From assembly GCF_019923745.1 (NCBI RefSeq), contig NZ_JAANOG010000006.1, positions 66,716-130,715 of the forward strand: a stretch of DNA of 64,000 bases. Direction: 5' to 3'. Position 1 is the first letter of the stretch. Every line of letters starts with the position of its first letter. Made by a program: the position numbers and the translations under genes. The DNA comes from Aquirufa aurantiipilula (GTDB lineage Bacteria > Bacteroidota > Bacteroidia > Cytophagales > Spirosomataceae). The notes below the pieces were generated by a model, which made no database searches, had not been told where the DNA came from, and worked only from the letters and a program-made list of their open reading frames with translations. Shown here piece after piece: positions 50,881 to 60,042 of the stretch.

Positions 50881-52521
50881 TTACAAGATGGCAAATTCCA
50901 CTCGGCGATTCATTTGTCGGCCTTCTTCGGTTGAATTATCAGCCTTAGGCTTCGTTTTACCATAGCCCTTGGTTCTTATTCGGTCTGACTTGACTCCTAG
51001 GTTGATTAAGTAATTTTTAACCGCGTCAGCGCGATCTTGAGATAACTTATTATTCAATTCATCTGAGCCTGTATTGTCTGTATGTCCAGATATTTCAATT
51101 TGCAGCGTGGCATTTTCTTGCATCACTTGAACAATACGTTTCAATTCCGGATCTGATTCAGCTGTCAAAGTCGCTTTTCCCGTTTCAAAAAATAAGTTAT
51201 TGATGGTCATACTTGACCCTTTAGCTATAGGAGCCATCACTAAATCACGCTCATCCAATTCCAAATAACGGCCTCTCAATTTACTTAAGTCAATGTTGAT
51301 TGAACTTGGCAAAAATCCTTTGGCTTTGGCGGTTATTCCATAGTTAACACCGTAAGGTAATACTAACTTATACAAACCCGTTTTAGGATCAGGCTTGGCT
51401 ATACCAATGGTTTTACCCGTTTTTAAATCCTCGTAACTGATATTTGTCTCATCGGGAACCTTGCCTGTTTGTGGGTCTAACACTCGGCCAGAAACCAAAA
51501 CAACGGCTTCCGACTGTTCGCTGGAAACGGATCTAGGGCTTCCTTTGACATCCTGCTGGGCTAATACTGGTTTTTCCTCCGTTTTAGGTTCTACTGACTT
51601 AACAGGTGTAGGTACTTCTGATTCCGCTTCTATGGCAATCCGAAAGATGTCTTTTTTCCCTAAAGAACTTTTGGAAGACAAAAAATAGGCAAAATCTCCT
51701 TTAGCAGATAAGCTATAATAGGCATCGTATTCTTCCGTATTGATTGGCCCACCTAAATTGATGGGTGTTCGCCAATTGGTCCAACTATTATCCAAGCGCT
51801 TCGACATATAAATATCTTGACTTCCTTGACCTCCTGGTCTATCCGAAGAAAAGTAAAGTGTCTTACCATCAGCCGCTAAAAATGGGGTTGTTTCCGAGTG
51901 ATCCGTATTAATGCTTCTTCCCAAATTCTTGGGCTCAGTCCATTTCCCATCATTCAAAAAACTGACATATAAATCATCTCGATCCGAATTCTTTTTCTCT
52001 GAGAAAGCCAACAATAGAGCCTTTCCATCCATGGTTAAATAGGCATATTCATTCTTTCCTCGGCTCAATTTTTCGTAATCGGGAATATCCAATTTTTCAG
52101 GAATGGACCAGGAATTCAACGTCTTTTTCGATATGGAAAAACCCCTAGTTTCATAGACTCCTTGCACATAAGCTCCCTTCAATAAGATGGTTTGCCCATC
52201 TGGAGAGATCGATAAAATCGTATTGTATTGATCCCGATTTAATACATCAGGCATTCTTTTAGCGGTACTCCACACATCTCCAATGCGTTCACTATACCAA
52301 ATATCCTGTGAACCTGCTATTGTTTCTGACCCTGAAGTTCCATATTTATTAGATGGGTGATTTTTTCTTCCAAAGTACAAGGTCTTGCCATCTGGTGCCA
52401 TCACTGGATTCAATTCCGAATAATCGGAATTAATCGCAGAACCCAAATTTTCAGGTAATTTTTGGGCTTGGATGTCTAGCAGACCAAGGAACAACAAGAA
52501 AAAAATCACATATTTCATCAT
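50881..52521 (-). CDS. OmpA-family protein with PD40 propeller and peptidoglycan-binding domain
   Basis: 546 residues from ATG 52521 (the longer in-frame start at 52578 lies within the LOG gene). Signal peptide to AQ near 20. PD40/WD40-like beta-propeller repeats at about 25-300 (NPVMAPDGKTLYFGRK, TPFLAADGKTLYFSSD), a linker rich in Pro/Lys, a CarboxypepD_reg-like domain (about 340-410), and a C-terminal OmpA domain (NLFFETGKATLTAES; EISGHTDNTGSDELNNKLSQ). Anchors to peptidoglycan in the periplasm. Starts 14 bases after the LOG stop. Confidence 0.92.
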   Translation of the reverse strand: MMKYVIFFLLFLGLLDIQAQKLPENLGSAINSDYSELNPVMAPDGKTLYFGRKNHPSNKYGTSGSETIAGSQDIWYSERIGDVWSTAKRMPDVLNRDQYNTILSISPDGQTILLKGAYVQGVYETRGFSISKKTLNSWSIPEKLDIPDYEKLSRGKNEYAYLTMDGKALLLAFSEKKNSDRDDLYVSFLNDGKWTEPKNLGRSINTDHSETTPFLAADGKTLYFSSDRPGGQGSQDIYMSKRLDNSWTNWRTPINLGGPINTEEYDAYYSLSAKGDFAYFLSSKSSLGKKDIFRIAIEAESEVPTPVKSVEPKTEEKPVLAQQDVKGSPRSVSSEQSEAVVLVSGRVLDPQTGKVPDETNISYEDLKTGKTIGIAKPDPKTGLYKLVLPYGVNYGITAKAKGFLPSSINIDLSKLRGRYLELDERDLVMAPIAKGSSMTINNLFFETGKATLTAESDPELKRIVQVMQENATLQIEISGHTDNTGSDELNNKLSQDRADAVKNYLINLGVKSDRIRTKGYGKTKPKADNSTEEGRQMNRRVEFAIL

Positions 52522-52534
52522 TCTTATATGGACA

Positions 52535-53116
52535 TTAAGCGCGGTAAATCCATTTCTTTTCCATCTTCTCTGGCACATAATCCATCATCCAATCTGCCAA
52601 TTTAGTTGCATCAGATTCCACATGCAAAGCCGTCAAATTACGCTCTTTCAAAAAGCCTTCCTGAATCATATGTTGTAATTGCTGCAACAATAAATCATAA
52701 TAACCGGCTGTATTAAAAATAGCTATAGGCATTTGGTGCAAGTCCAACTGCTTCCAAGTCAACATTTCAAATAATTCGTCAAAAGTCCCAAAACCTCCTG
52801 GCATGGCAATAACCCCGTCAGCCAGCTCGGCCATCAACTGCTTTCTTTCGTGCATGGATTCGGTCACATGGCAGGTCTGAATACCCAAGTGTTTCACTTC
52901 CCAAGGCTCCATAAATGAAGGAATAACGCCGATGACTTCTCCTCCTAAGCGCAGGTATTCGTCGGCCATGACACCCATTAAACCAACACTTCCTGCACCG
53001 AAAATGATGGAGCAATCATGCTTCTTCAATTCTTGAGCTAAACGTTTAACTTCTTGTTCATATACCGGGTTATTCCCCTTTGATGAACCACAGTAAATCA
53101 ATATTTTTTTTGACAT
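52535..53116 (-). CDS. LOG family protein (TIGR00730)
   Basis: 193 residues. Lysine-decarboxylase-fold motifs: YCGSSKGNNPVYE, FGAGSVGLMGVMAD, SMHERKQLM and the signature PGGFGTFDELFE. LOG proteins release free base from nucleoside 5'-monophosphates (phosphoribohydrolase) and are found across bacteria. Sits in a minus-strand run GH3, TIGR01777, LOG, OmpA with gaps of 1-14 bases. Confidence 0.92.
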   Translation of the reverse strand: MSKKILIYCGSSKGNNPVYEQEVKRLAQELKKHDCSIIFGAGSVGLMGVMADEYLRLGGEVIGVIPSFMEPWEVKHLGIQTCHVTESMHERKQLMAELADGVIAMPGGFGTFDELFEMLTWKQLDLHQMPIAIFNTAGYYDLLLQQLQHMIQEGFLKERNLTALHVESDATKLADWMMDYVPEKMEKKWIYRA

Positions 53117-53117
53117 A

Positions 53118-54005
53118 TTAAGGTATTAAATCCTTTAGGGCTTCTGAAAATCGTACAAATCTAAACGAAAAACCGGCTTCTTTCTGTATGCGATTCGAAG
53201 AAACTAAATTTCCGCCTGTTACTAAAAGCGCCATTTCTCCCAACACTAATCGTAAAACAAAAGCAGGAACAGCCGGTAAAAATAAGGGTCTATGCATTGC
53301 TCGGGCTAATTGCTTGTTCAAGTCGGATTGACGAAGCGGTTCAGGTGCCACGGCATTATAAACTCCTTTCATGGATTTTTCTTGTAATGCCCATTGGAAC
53401 ATACTTATTAAATCTTGTAAATGAATCCACGACTGCCACTGTTTCCCCGTTCCAATATTGGCCCCAACAAACCAACGAATCGGTTTTTGTAAAACCGGAA
53501 AAATACCTCCTCCATTTCCCATGACCAAACCAATTCGGAACTTGACAACTCGAATTCCTAAGCCTTCAATACCTTGCAAACTACTTTCCCAAGCTTGTGT
53601 ACAAGTCGCTATAAAATCATGGCCAGGTTCAGAATTTTCCTCACATAATTTTTCTCCTGTATCCGCTCCATAATAACCAATACCAGACGCGGAGACAAGG
53701 GTTTTCACTTGATGTGAATGCTGTTTCAAGGCCTGATACAATATTTGCGAACTCTGTACCCGAGATTGTATTAACTCTTCCTTTCTAGAATCTGTCCAAC
53801 GTTTCTCAGCAATTCCCGCCCCGGCTAAATGTATGATGGCATCCACTCCTTCCAAAGCTCGCCCATCCATTTCTCCTTTGTCAGGATTCCAAAGAAAATC
53901 ACCTCCACGACGGGATAAAATAACTACCTCATGACCACTCTCTTTCAATTGCTTTTGCAATTCTTTCCCGATAAAACCCGTACCCCCAGTGATCAGTATT
54001 TTCAT
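53118..54005 (-). CDS. TIGR01777 family epimerase (YfcH/SDR39U1-like)
   Basis: 295 residues. Atypical extended SDR: TGGTGFIGKELQ at 6-17, AIIHLAGAGIAEKRW, SASGIGYYG, and a C-terminal NAVAPEPLRQSDLNKQLA and HRPLFLPAVPAFVLRLVLGEMA, the diagnostic end of this family. The substrate is unknown in bacteria. One base separates it from the LOG gene and 4 bases from the GH3 gene, so cotranscription is likely. Confidence 0.92.
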   Translation of the reverse strand: MKILITGGTGFIGKELQKQLKESGHEVVILSRRGGDFLWNPDKGEMDGRALEGVDAIIHLAGAGIAEKRWTDSRKEELIQSRVQSSQILYQALKQHSHQVKTLVSASGIGYYGADTGEKLCEENSEPGHDFIATCTQAWESSLQGIEGLGIRVVKFRIGLVMGNGGGIFPVLQKPIRWFVGANIGTGKQWQSWIHLQDLISMFQWALQEKSMKGVYNAVAPEPLRQSDLNKQLARAMHRPLFLPAVPAFVLRLVLGEMALLVTGGNLVSSNRIQKEAGFSFRFVRFSEALKDLIP

Positions 54006-54009
54006 GGAT

Positions 54010-57000
54010 TTAGTTTCCTTTCTTGATGGCTTGATAAATTACTTCATTGATCCCTGTCCTAATATTCATATCACTAATCTTACTATTATTTCGGGTTGGA
54101 TATACCCGATTAGATAAAAAGACATAAACCAAATCATGTGCAGGATCTATCCAAGTATATGTACCCGTAAATCCTGAATGACCAAAACTTTCTGCACTAG
54201 CCGAAGCCGCCGCGGAAATCCCAGGTTTCCTGCGGTCAGGTTTATCAAAACCAATTCCCCTACGCGAGTTCTCATCTATCGAGAATGGATAAGATGACCA
54301 CGTTCTCATGGTTTCTTCCTTGATAAACTGTTGGCCTCCATAATATCCTCTTTGCAAATACATTTGCATCAATTTAGCTAAGTCATTGGCATTCCCAAAT
54401 AAACCAGCATGACCACTTATTCCATCTAAAAGTGCCGCTCCCTCATCATGCACTTTTCCATGAATTAAGGTCTTTCTAAACAAAGAATCGTATTCCGTAG
54501 GCACAATTCTATCCATGGGGAAATGCTTATCTGCCTGGTAAACCAAAGTACTTGCTCCTAAAGGTTTATAAAAAGTGTCCGATAAAAATTCCGTCCACTC
54601 TTTGCCTGACATTCGTGGAGAAACTCGCGGTAAATAGTAGTAAGAAAGATCTGAGTATACATATTCTTTCTTTTCTCTTAAAGGTGAGTTTTTAATAGCG
54701 GCAAACAATTGGCTAGACAAACTGCTATGTCCCCATAAATTATCTGTAATCTTAATCGGATATTCCTCGGAATATTGATAAGAGATCGTTTTGGGTTTCC
54801 AACGAGTAACTTCAGATTTAATGTCCACGCAACTATCCCAAAGCATTTTATACTGCTGCTTAATCAATGCTTTCACACGGTCTTCACCTTGCGTTTTGGT
54901 GATAAATTTCTCCACGACTGTGGTTTTCAAATCTTTTTTGGCAAATCGCTCATTGAATTTCTTACTATGAAAAATCATGTCTGTGCTATCTACATATTCT
55001 TGCCAAAACGGAATCCAAGCTCTTAATCTAGCCTGATGAGTTAGTACATCTATGTATTTCAAATTCGCTTTATTGGATGCTTTTAAATCAGGAATTAAAG
55101 CGCCCATACCTTCTTGAAGTGAAAATTTTCCTTCATCTTCCCATTTCATTAAAGCAGGAATGGAGGTGGATATTTTAGTAATAGAAGCTAAGTCAAAAAT
55201 ATCTGATTTGCGTAATGGAATACTGGATTCATAGGTTTGATTTCCAAAGGCTTTGTGATAAATCACTTTGCCTTCTTTGGCAATTAAAACCACAACACCT
55301 GGGGCTCCTTTTATTTGAATGGCTAATTTGGCTAGAGAATCCACTTGCTTATTTAAGTAGGTACTTTGCAGTCCCACTGCCTCAGGCAAAACGTTGTATT
55401 GTAAACGCGCTAAAGTTGGTGTAGAAACCCCCATTCCGCGAATATACTTGGCATTTAAAGTCACAGGAAATTTCCCCGAAGCGGCCAAACCACCAAAAAT
55501 CAATTGAGCCGCCACTTCTTGTTGGGCTATCCCATCTTGATACATGGTTATCAAAGCAGCGGCTTTTTGCAAGGAATCAAACTTGGTTAGGGTAAAAGCA
55601 TTACCTAGATGCACCACTACAGTCTTAGGGCTTATAAAACGGTCCACCAAGGTTTTGATTGGGGCCTTGATGCTGTAATTATTAGCTGGACGAATGGAAG
55701 TTCCATGAATTCCCAAAAGCACGACATCGTATGCATTTAATTTTGTTTGGGTATTAGCTATCGTAGTATCAGCACTCGTCTCATCTACATAAAAATGATC
55801 CATTTCCATGTAGTTTTGAGCCATTTTTTGAAACTCCGTCGGGAAAGTACTTCCATAATTGGCCTTACCAATAGCTAAAGTGGCCACTTTCAATTGCTGT
55901 AAATTTCGTAAAGGAATCAGATTGTCTGTGTTCTTCAGCACGGTAGCTGTTTTTTCAGCCAATTGTTTATTTAAAACTTCTGAATGAATCGGGTTCAAAT
56001 CCTCAATCAGGTTTTCAAGGACAATGGGTTGATACTGGTCTAAACCTGCCCAGGCCTTGGCATTCAATATTTTCTTAACCCGAAAGTTCAAATCTTCTTC
56101 CGTCAATTCACCAGAAGTAATCGCCTTTTTGATGGCATTAAAAGCAGACGGAACATCCACAAAAGTTTCTAAAATATCATTCCCAGCTAAGATGGCTTTC
56201 ACATTGGCCGTACCTTCTGGAAACATTTTGGTAGCTCCTTTCATGTCCATGGCATCAGTAAATACCAATCCTTCAAATTTCAATTCATCGCGTAATAAAC
56301 CTTTGACAATCGGTTTTGAAAGGGTGGATGCCAAGCTTGCTGTGGTATCTAAAGAAGGAATATTTAAATGCCCTACCATGATACCTTGCAAACCTTTTTG
56401 AATTAATTCACGATAAGGGAATAATTCTAAACTGTCCAATCTGCTTCTACTGTGGCTTAAGATGGGTAGGTCATAATGAGAATCGGTCCCAGTATCACCA
56501 TGACCTGGAAAGTGTTTTGCTGAGGTAATTACTCCTCCTTTTTGAAGACCTCGCATATAGGCCAATGCTTTTTGAGTTACTAGATCACGGTCTTCTCCAA
56601 ATGATCGAAAATTAATGACTGGGTTATTGGGATTATTATTGACATCCACCACAGGTGCATAATTAATATGAACACCCATACGTTTACATTGCTGCGCTAT
56701 TTGAAAACCCATCTTCTCGATCAAGGCATCATTCCCTTGCATAGCTCCGAGCGTCATTTGATAGGGATAACGAACCGTTGAATCCAAACGCATGTTTAAG
56801 CCCCATTCCAAGTCCATACCAATGAAAAGAGGAACTTTGGACATGGCTTGTAATTTATTGACAAGTCTAGCTTGATTAGTAGGATAACCAGCAAAAAACA
56901 CAAATCCACCCACATGATAGTCTCTCACAATGGAATTCAGGCGGGCAGTATCATAAATAGGCCCTGTATTTCCACGAGGCATTAATACTTGACCAATTTT

Positions 57001-57150
57001 TTGGTCTAAGCTTAAAGTAGCATAAACGGAATCCACCCATTTCTGTTTGGCATGAGGAAATAAACTGGATTGCGCCAAGCTAGAAGAAGCGATGCTAACT
57101 AAAAATAAGAGAAGCAGACTTGCGCAGATGGCTTTGATTTGAAGTTTCAT
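54010..57150 (-). CDS. GH3 beta-N-acetylhexosaminidase-like + beta-lactamase fusion, exported
   Basis: 1046 residues with a signal peptide (1-26). Residues about 35-380 are a GH3 domain of the NagZ type: KHFPGHGDTGTDSHYDLP (K212-H213) and FTDAMDMKGAT with the Asp nucleophile. A GH3 C-terminal domain follows (to about 590). Residues about 610-1040 are a class C beta-lactamase/esterase-like domain with S-x-x-K near 655 (DLASITKIST) and YSDLSYYYL. The fusion joins a sugar-cleaving and a serine-hydrolase module and suggests turnover of peptidoglycan fragments in the periplasm. First gene of the minus-strand run to OmpA. Confidence 0.92.
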   Translation of the reverse strand: MKLQIKAICASLLLLFLVSIASSSLAQSSLFPHAKQKWVDSVYATLSLDQKIGQVLMPRGNTGPIYDTARLNSIVRDYHVGGFVFFAGYPTNQARLVNKLQAMSKVPLFIGMDLEWGLNMRLDSTVRYPYQMTLGAMQGNDALIEKMGFQIAQQCKRMGVHINYAPVVDVNNNPNNPVINFRSFGEDRDLVTQKALAYMRGLQKGGVITSAKHFPGHGDTGTDSHYDLPILSHSRSRLDSLELFPYRELIQKGLQGIMVGHLNIPSLDTTASLASTLSKPIVKGLLRDELKFEGLVFTDAMDMKGATKMFPEGTANVKAILAGNDILETFVDVPSAFNAIKKAITSGELTEEDLNFRVKKILNAKAWAGLDQYQPIVLENLIEDLNPIHSEVLNKQLAEKTATVLKNTDNLIPLRNLQQLKVATLAIGKANYGSTFPTEFQKMAQNYMEMDHFYVDETSADTTIANTQTKLNAYDVVLLGIHGTSIRPANNYSIKAPIKTLVDRFISPKTVVVHLGNAFTLTKFDSLQKAAALITMYQDGIAQQEVAAQLIFGGLAASGKFPVTLNAKYIRGMGVSTPTLARLQYNVLPEAVGLQSTYLNKQVDSLAKLAIQIKGAPGVVVLIAKEGKVIYHKAFGNQTYESSIPLRKSDIFDLASITKISTSIPALMKWEDEGKFSLQEGMGALIPDLKASNKANLKYIDVLTHQARLRAWIPFWQEYVDSTDMIFHSKKFNERFAKKDLKTTVVEKFITKTQGEDRVKALIKQQYKMLWDSCVDIKSEVTRWKPKTISYQYSEEYPIKITDNLWGHSSLSSQLFAAIKNSPLREKKEYVYSDLSYYYLPRVSPRMSGKEWTEFLSDTFYKPLGASTLVYQADKHFPMDRIVPTEYDSLFRKTLIHGKVHDEGAALLDGISGHAGLFGNANDLAKLMQMYLQRGYYGGQQFIKEETMRTWSSYPFSIDENSRRGIGFDKPDRRKPGISAAASASAESFGHSGFTGTYTWIDPAHDLVYVFLSNRVYPTRNNSKISDMNIRTGINEVIYQAIKKGN

Positions 57151-57262
57151 GAAACGGTCGAATTTGAAAATACCAAGCTGTGAAAATACGGCAAAAGCCT
57201 GAATCTTTGGGGCTTTGGGATTGATTTTTCGTAGTAATTTTTCTTAAGCCAGAAAGGAATTG

Positions 57263-57270
57263 TAATTTTG
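57263..57270 (+). promoter_or_regulatory. -7 element before tpiA
   Basis: TAATTTTG matches TANNTTTG, 21 bases before ATG 57292. The -33 region has no exact TTG but is T-rich. Confidence 0.55.
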
Positions 57271-57291
57271 CACACCAAAAAAGATGAACGT

Positions 57292-58053
57292 ATGAGAAAA
57301 AAGATTGTTGCAGGAAACTGGAAAATGAATAAAACAGCGGCTGAGGCTGTTGCATTAGCTGCTGAAGTAGCGGCATTAGTAAAATCGGATGTACCATCCA
57401 ACGTACAGGTGATTATGGCACCTCCATCACTGTTTATTTCTGAAGTAAATAAAGCAACTGAAGGAATTACTAATTTATCTGTATCTGCACAAAATTGCCA
57501 TGAAAAGGCTTCTGGTGCCTATACAGGCGAAATTTCTGCTCCTATGTTGGCTTCTGCTGGTGTTCCCTATGTTATTTTAGGACATTCAGAGCGCAGACAG
57601 TATTTTCAAGAAAGTAATGCTCAATTAGCAGCTAAAGTGGATGCTGCATTAGAAAATAAACTGACTCCCATTTTTTGCTGTGGAGAGAGCCTAGAGTTAC
57701 GTGAGGGTGGTGAATTTTTAGCGTTTGTAGCTCAACAATTAACAGAAAGTTTGTTTCATTTAAGTGCTGAGGCATTTGGACAAGTAGTGATTGCTTATGA
57801 GCCAATTTGGGCTATTGGTACTGGATTAACAGCATCTTCTGCTCAAGCTCAAGAAATGCATGCTTATTTACGTCAACATATTGCTGGTAAATACGGTCAG
57901 ACGGTAGCAGATGCTTGTTCTATCTTGTATGGAGGAAGTTGTAATGCACAAAATGCGGCAGAATTATTTGCTTGTGCTGATGTAGATGGTGGATTAATCG
58001 GTGGTGCTTCATTAAAAGCCGGTGATTTCATTACGATTGCTAAGTCTTTCTAA
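57292..58053 (+). CDS. tpiA: Triosephosphate isomerase
   Basis: 253 residues from ATG 57292 (MRKKIVAGNWKMNKT). Active-site features: N-x-K near the start (AGNWKMNKT), His in VILGHSERR and Glu in AYEPIWAIGTG, with the phosphate loop YGGSCNAQN and GGASLKAGDF. Interconverts dihydroxyacetone phosphate and glyceraldehyde 3-phosphate. Followed by a palindrome of the CGCTGTCAAGG family. Confidence 0.97.
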   Translation: MRKKIVAGNWKMNKTAAEAVALAAEVAALVKSDVPSNVQVIMAPPSLFISEVNKATEGITNLSVSAQNCHEKASGAYTGEISAPMLASAGVPYVILGHSERRQYFQESNAQLAAKVDAALENKLTPIFCCGESLELREGGEFLAFVAQQLTESLFHLSAEAFGQVVIAYEPIWAIGTGLTASSAQAQEMHAYLRQHIAGKYGQTVADACSILYGGSCNAQNAAELFACADVDGGLIGGASLKAGDFITIAKSF

Positions 58054-58071
58054 AAAAATTGATTTTTTCTA

Positions 58072-58104
58072 AACCTTGCCAGCGTTCCAAACGCTGTCAA
58101 GGTT
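58072..58104. repeat. Dispersed palindrome, family AACCTTGACAGCGTT (copy 3)
   Basis: Arms of 15 bases around CCA, one mismatch in the left arm (GCC for GAC), arm order reversed relative to copies 1 and 2. Its flanks (TTTCTAAACCTTG before, AACGAAA... and TTTTCTTxTCCAAxAAACTGAT after) are shared with copy 4, so about 80 bases are duplicated around the HAD gene. Confidence 0.85.
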
Positions 58105-58144
58105 AACGAAATTCTTCTTATTTTCTTATCCAACAAACTGATAT

Positions 58145-58822
58145 ATGAAAGTTATCGCCTTTGATGCGGATGATACATTATGGGTCAATGAGCCCTATTT
58201 CAGTGAGGCAGAACAACACTTCTGCCAAATGATGGAAGATTTTCTACCCATTCACAGTACTTCACAGGAGCTTTTCAAAACAGAAATGGATAACCTTGAT
58301 ACCTATGGGTATGGTGTTAAAGGGTTTATGTTGTCCATGATTGAAACTGCCACTCGAATTTCTAAAGGAACAATTGGACTGGATGGAATTGAACGTATTT
58401 TGGCTATTGGAAAAGAATTAATCCATAAGCCGATTGAAATTTTACCGGGTGTGGAAGAAGTATTAGGTGCTTTATCCCAAAAATATCGTTTAGTCGTGGC
58501 AACCAAAGGCGACTTATTGGACCAAGAAAGGAAACTAGCCAAATCTGGATTAGAAAAATACTTCCACCACATTGAAATCATGTCCAACAAAAAGGAACAT
58601 GATTATTTAAAATTAATCCATCATCTAGATATTCAAACAAACGAATTTCTGATGATTGGTAATTCCTTAAAATCGGATATTTTGCCAGTTTTGGCTATTG
58701 GTGGACATGGCATTCATGTACCTTTTCACACGACTTGGGCACATGAACAAGTGTCACATCAGATCATTCATGAAAACTTCCGTGAAGTGAATGAAATGCT
58801 TGAAATTTTGAATTTTCTCTAA
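58145..58822 (+). CDS. HAD-superfamily hydrolase
   Basis: 225 residues. HAD motif I FDADDTLWVN (nucleophile Asp and D+2), motif II VVATKGD (Thr), motif III lysine in the QERKLAKSG region, motif IV MIGNSLKSDI. Helical cap in about 15-90. Phosphatase or beta-phosphoglucomutase-like activity on an unknown substrate. The gene is flanked by two copies of one palindrome, and its stop codon overlaps the second. Confidence 0.85.
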   Translation: MKVIAFDADDTLWVNEPYFSEAEQHFCQMMEDFLPIHSTSQELFKTEMDNLDTYGYGVKGFMLSMIETATRISKGTIGLDGIERILAIGKELIHKPIEILPGVEEVLGALSQKYRLVVATKGDLLDQERKLAKSGLEKYFHHIEIMSNKKEHDYLKLIHHLDIQTNEFLMIGNSLKSDILPVLAIGGHGIHVPFHTTWAHEQVSHQIIHENFREVNEMLEILNFL

Positions 58823-58854
58823 ACCTTGACAGCGTTTGGAACGCTGTCAAGGTT
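58822..58854. repeat. Dispersed palindrome, family AACCTTGACAGCGTT (copy 4)
   Basis: Perfect 15-base arms around TGG. It begins at the last base of the HAD stop codon and lies between convergent HAD and NifU-like genes, so it may double as a terminator. Confidence 0.9.
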
Positions 58855-58891
58855 AACGAAAGATTTGATTTTTTCTTGTCCAAGAAACTGA

Positions 58892-59482
58892 TTAAACACC
58901 TTCGGCGACAACTTCCTTCACCTGAGGGACCATGCGTGTCATTAAAGCCTCAATACCGGCCTTTAAAGTCATGGTAGATGATGGACAACCCGAGCAAGAT
59001 CCTTGCAATAATACTTTTACTTGGCCCGACTCCTCATCAAAAGAATAAAAAGAGATAGCCCCGCCGTCTGATTCAACAGCTGGTTTCACATATTGCTCCA
59101 ATACCTCTTTGATTTTCGCAATCACCTCAGACTCCTCGGCATCAGACTCAGATATAGCACTTTCAGGTAAACTAAAAATCGGGCGCTTCTCTTCAAAATA
59201 CTTTTTCAAATATTGCTTGATTCCAAAAAGTTCATCCTCCCAAAGCACATGTTCCGCTTTTGTTAAAGTGACAAAATTACTTGTGATGAACACGCGTTTC
59301 ACAAAATCAAATCCAAATAAAGCCACAGCTAAAGGTGAATTTTTCTCTTTGGTTAATCCATCAGCGGGTTGAATATAATCAAACGACATGCCATCAGGCA
59401 ATAATTCCACATTGAAAACAAATTTCATGGATTGTGGATTGGGCGTTGACTCGGTGTATATATGTATCTGAGATTGCAGCAT
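58892..59482 (-). CDS. NifU-like iron-sulfur scaffold protein
   Basis: 196 residues. An N-terminal Nfu-N domain (TPNPQSMKFVFN; LFGFDFVKRVFITSNFVTLTK) and a C-terminal NifU domain with the cluster ligands in GSCSGCPSSTMTLKAGIE. Nfu proteins carry [4Fe-4S] or [2Fe-2S] clusters to target enzymes. Terminal gene next to palindrome copy 4; followed upstream by the terminator of rpmA. Confidence 0.92.
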   Translation of the reverse strand: MLQSQIHIYTESTPNPQSMKFVFNVELLPDGMSFDYIQPADGLTKEKNSPLAVALFGFDFVKRVFITSNFVTLTKAEHVLWEDELFGIKQYLKKYFEEKRPIFSLPESAISESDAEESEVIAKIKEVLEQYVKPAVESDGGAISFYSFDEESGQVKVLLQGSCSGCPSSTMTLKAGIEALMTRMVPQVKEVVAEGV

Positions 59483-59532
59483 AGAATTTTTATTTAACCC
59501 AACAAAGGTAGGTGCTTTTTGGTTTCAAACGC

Positions 59533-59564
59533 ACAAAAAAAACCTGATGTAGAAACACCAGGTT
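59533..59564 (-). terminator. Terminator of the rplU-rpmA operon
   Basis: In the minus direction AACCTGGTG/CATCAGGTT pair over 9 bp with a 6-base loop, then a run of T. It lies 23 bases beyond the rpmA stop. Confidence 0.85.
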
Positions 59565-59586
59565 CTTTTAATATCAATCAGACAAA

Positions 59587-60003
59587 TTACTCAGCTGCTG
59601 GAGCTGCTTTCTTTGCTGGAGCTTTCTTTGCTTTTGGAGCTGCTTCTACAGCGGCTTCCACCACTGCTACCTCAGCTTTTGGAGCTGGAGCTGCTTTCTT
59701 CGCTGGAGCTTTAGCAACCGCTGGTTTATCAGCAGCTACTGCACTTGCAGCGATAGGCAATACGTGAACGAAAGAACGGCCTTTAAATCCTTTTTTGAAG
59801 GTTACAACACCATCAGATAAAGCAAATAAAGTATGATCTTTTCCTACACCAACATTCAATCCTGGATTGTGAGCTGTTCCTCTTTGACGAACAATAATGT
59901 TACCTGCGATAACTGCTTGGCCACCAAATAACTTAACGCCAAGTCGTTTACTATGCGATTCGCGACCGTTTTTGGATGATCCGGCCCCTTTTTTATGTGC
60001 CAT
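59587..60003 (-). CDS. rpmA: Large-subunit ribosomal protein bL27 with long Ala/Lys tail
   Basis: 138 residues. The first 85 are a normal bL27 ([36 protein letters not shown]). About 50 extra residues follow, made of repeats such as [13 protein letters not shown] and [10 protein letters not shown], highly basic and Ala/Pro-rich like a histone-H1-type tail. bL27 itself lies near the peptidyl-transferase centre. The tail is not part of the classical protein and may come from repeat expansion. Second gene of the rplU-rpmA operon. Confidence 0.95.
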   Translation of the reverse strand: MAHKKGAGSSKNGRESHSKRLGVKLFGGQAVIAGNIIVRQRGTAHNPGLNVGVGKDHTLFALSDGVVTFKKGFKGRSFVHVLPIAASAVAADKPAVAKAPAKKAAPAPKAEVAVVEAAVEAAPKAKKAPAKKAAPAAE

Positions 60004-60042
60004 GTTTTATTATGTTAAACGTATAAAACGTTGATTAAACAA

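Noticed and set aside
59519-59767. Plus-strand Ala-rich ORF opposite rpmA
   Set aside because: It is antisense to the repetitive tail of bL27 and has no start context.
59587-60003. Frameshifted fusion of rpmA with another gene
   Set aside because: The tail is in frame, low-complexity and ends at a normal stop with a terminator after it, so it is an extension rather than a second gene.
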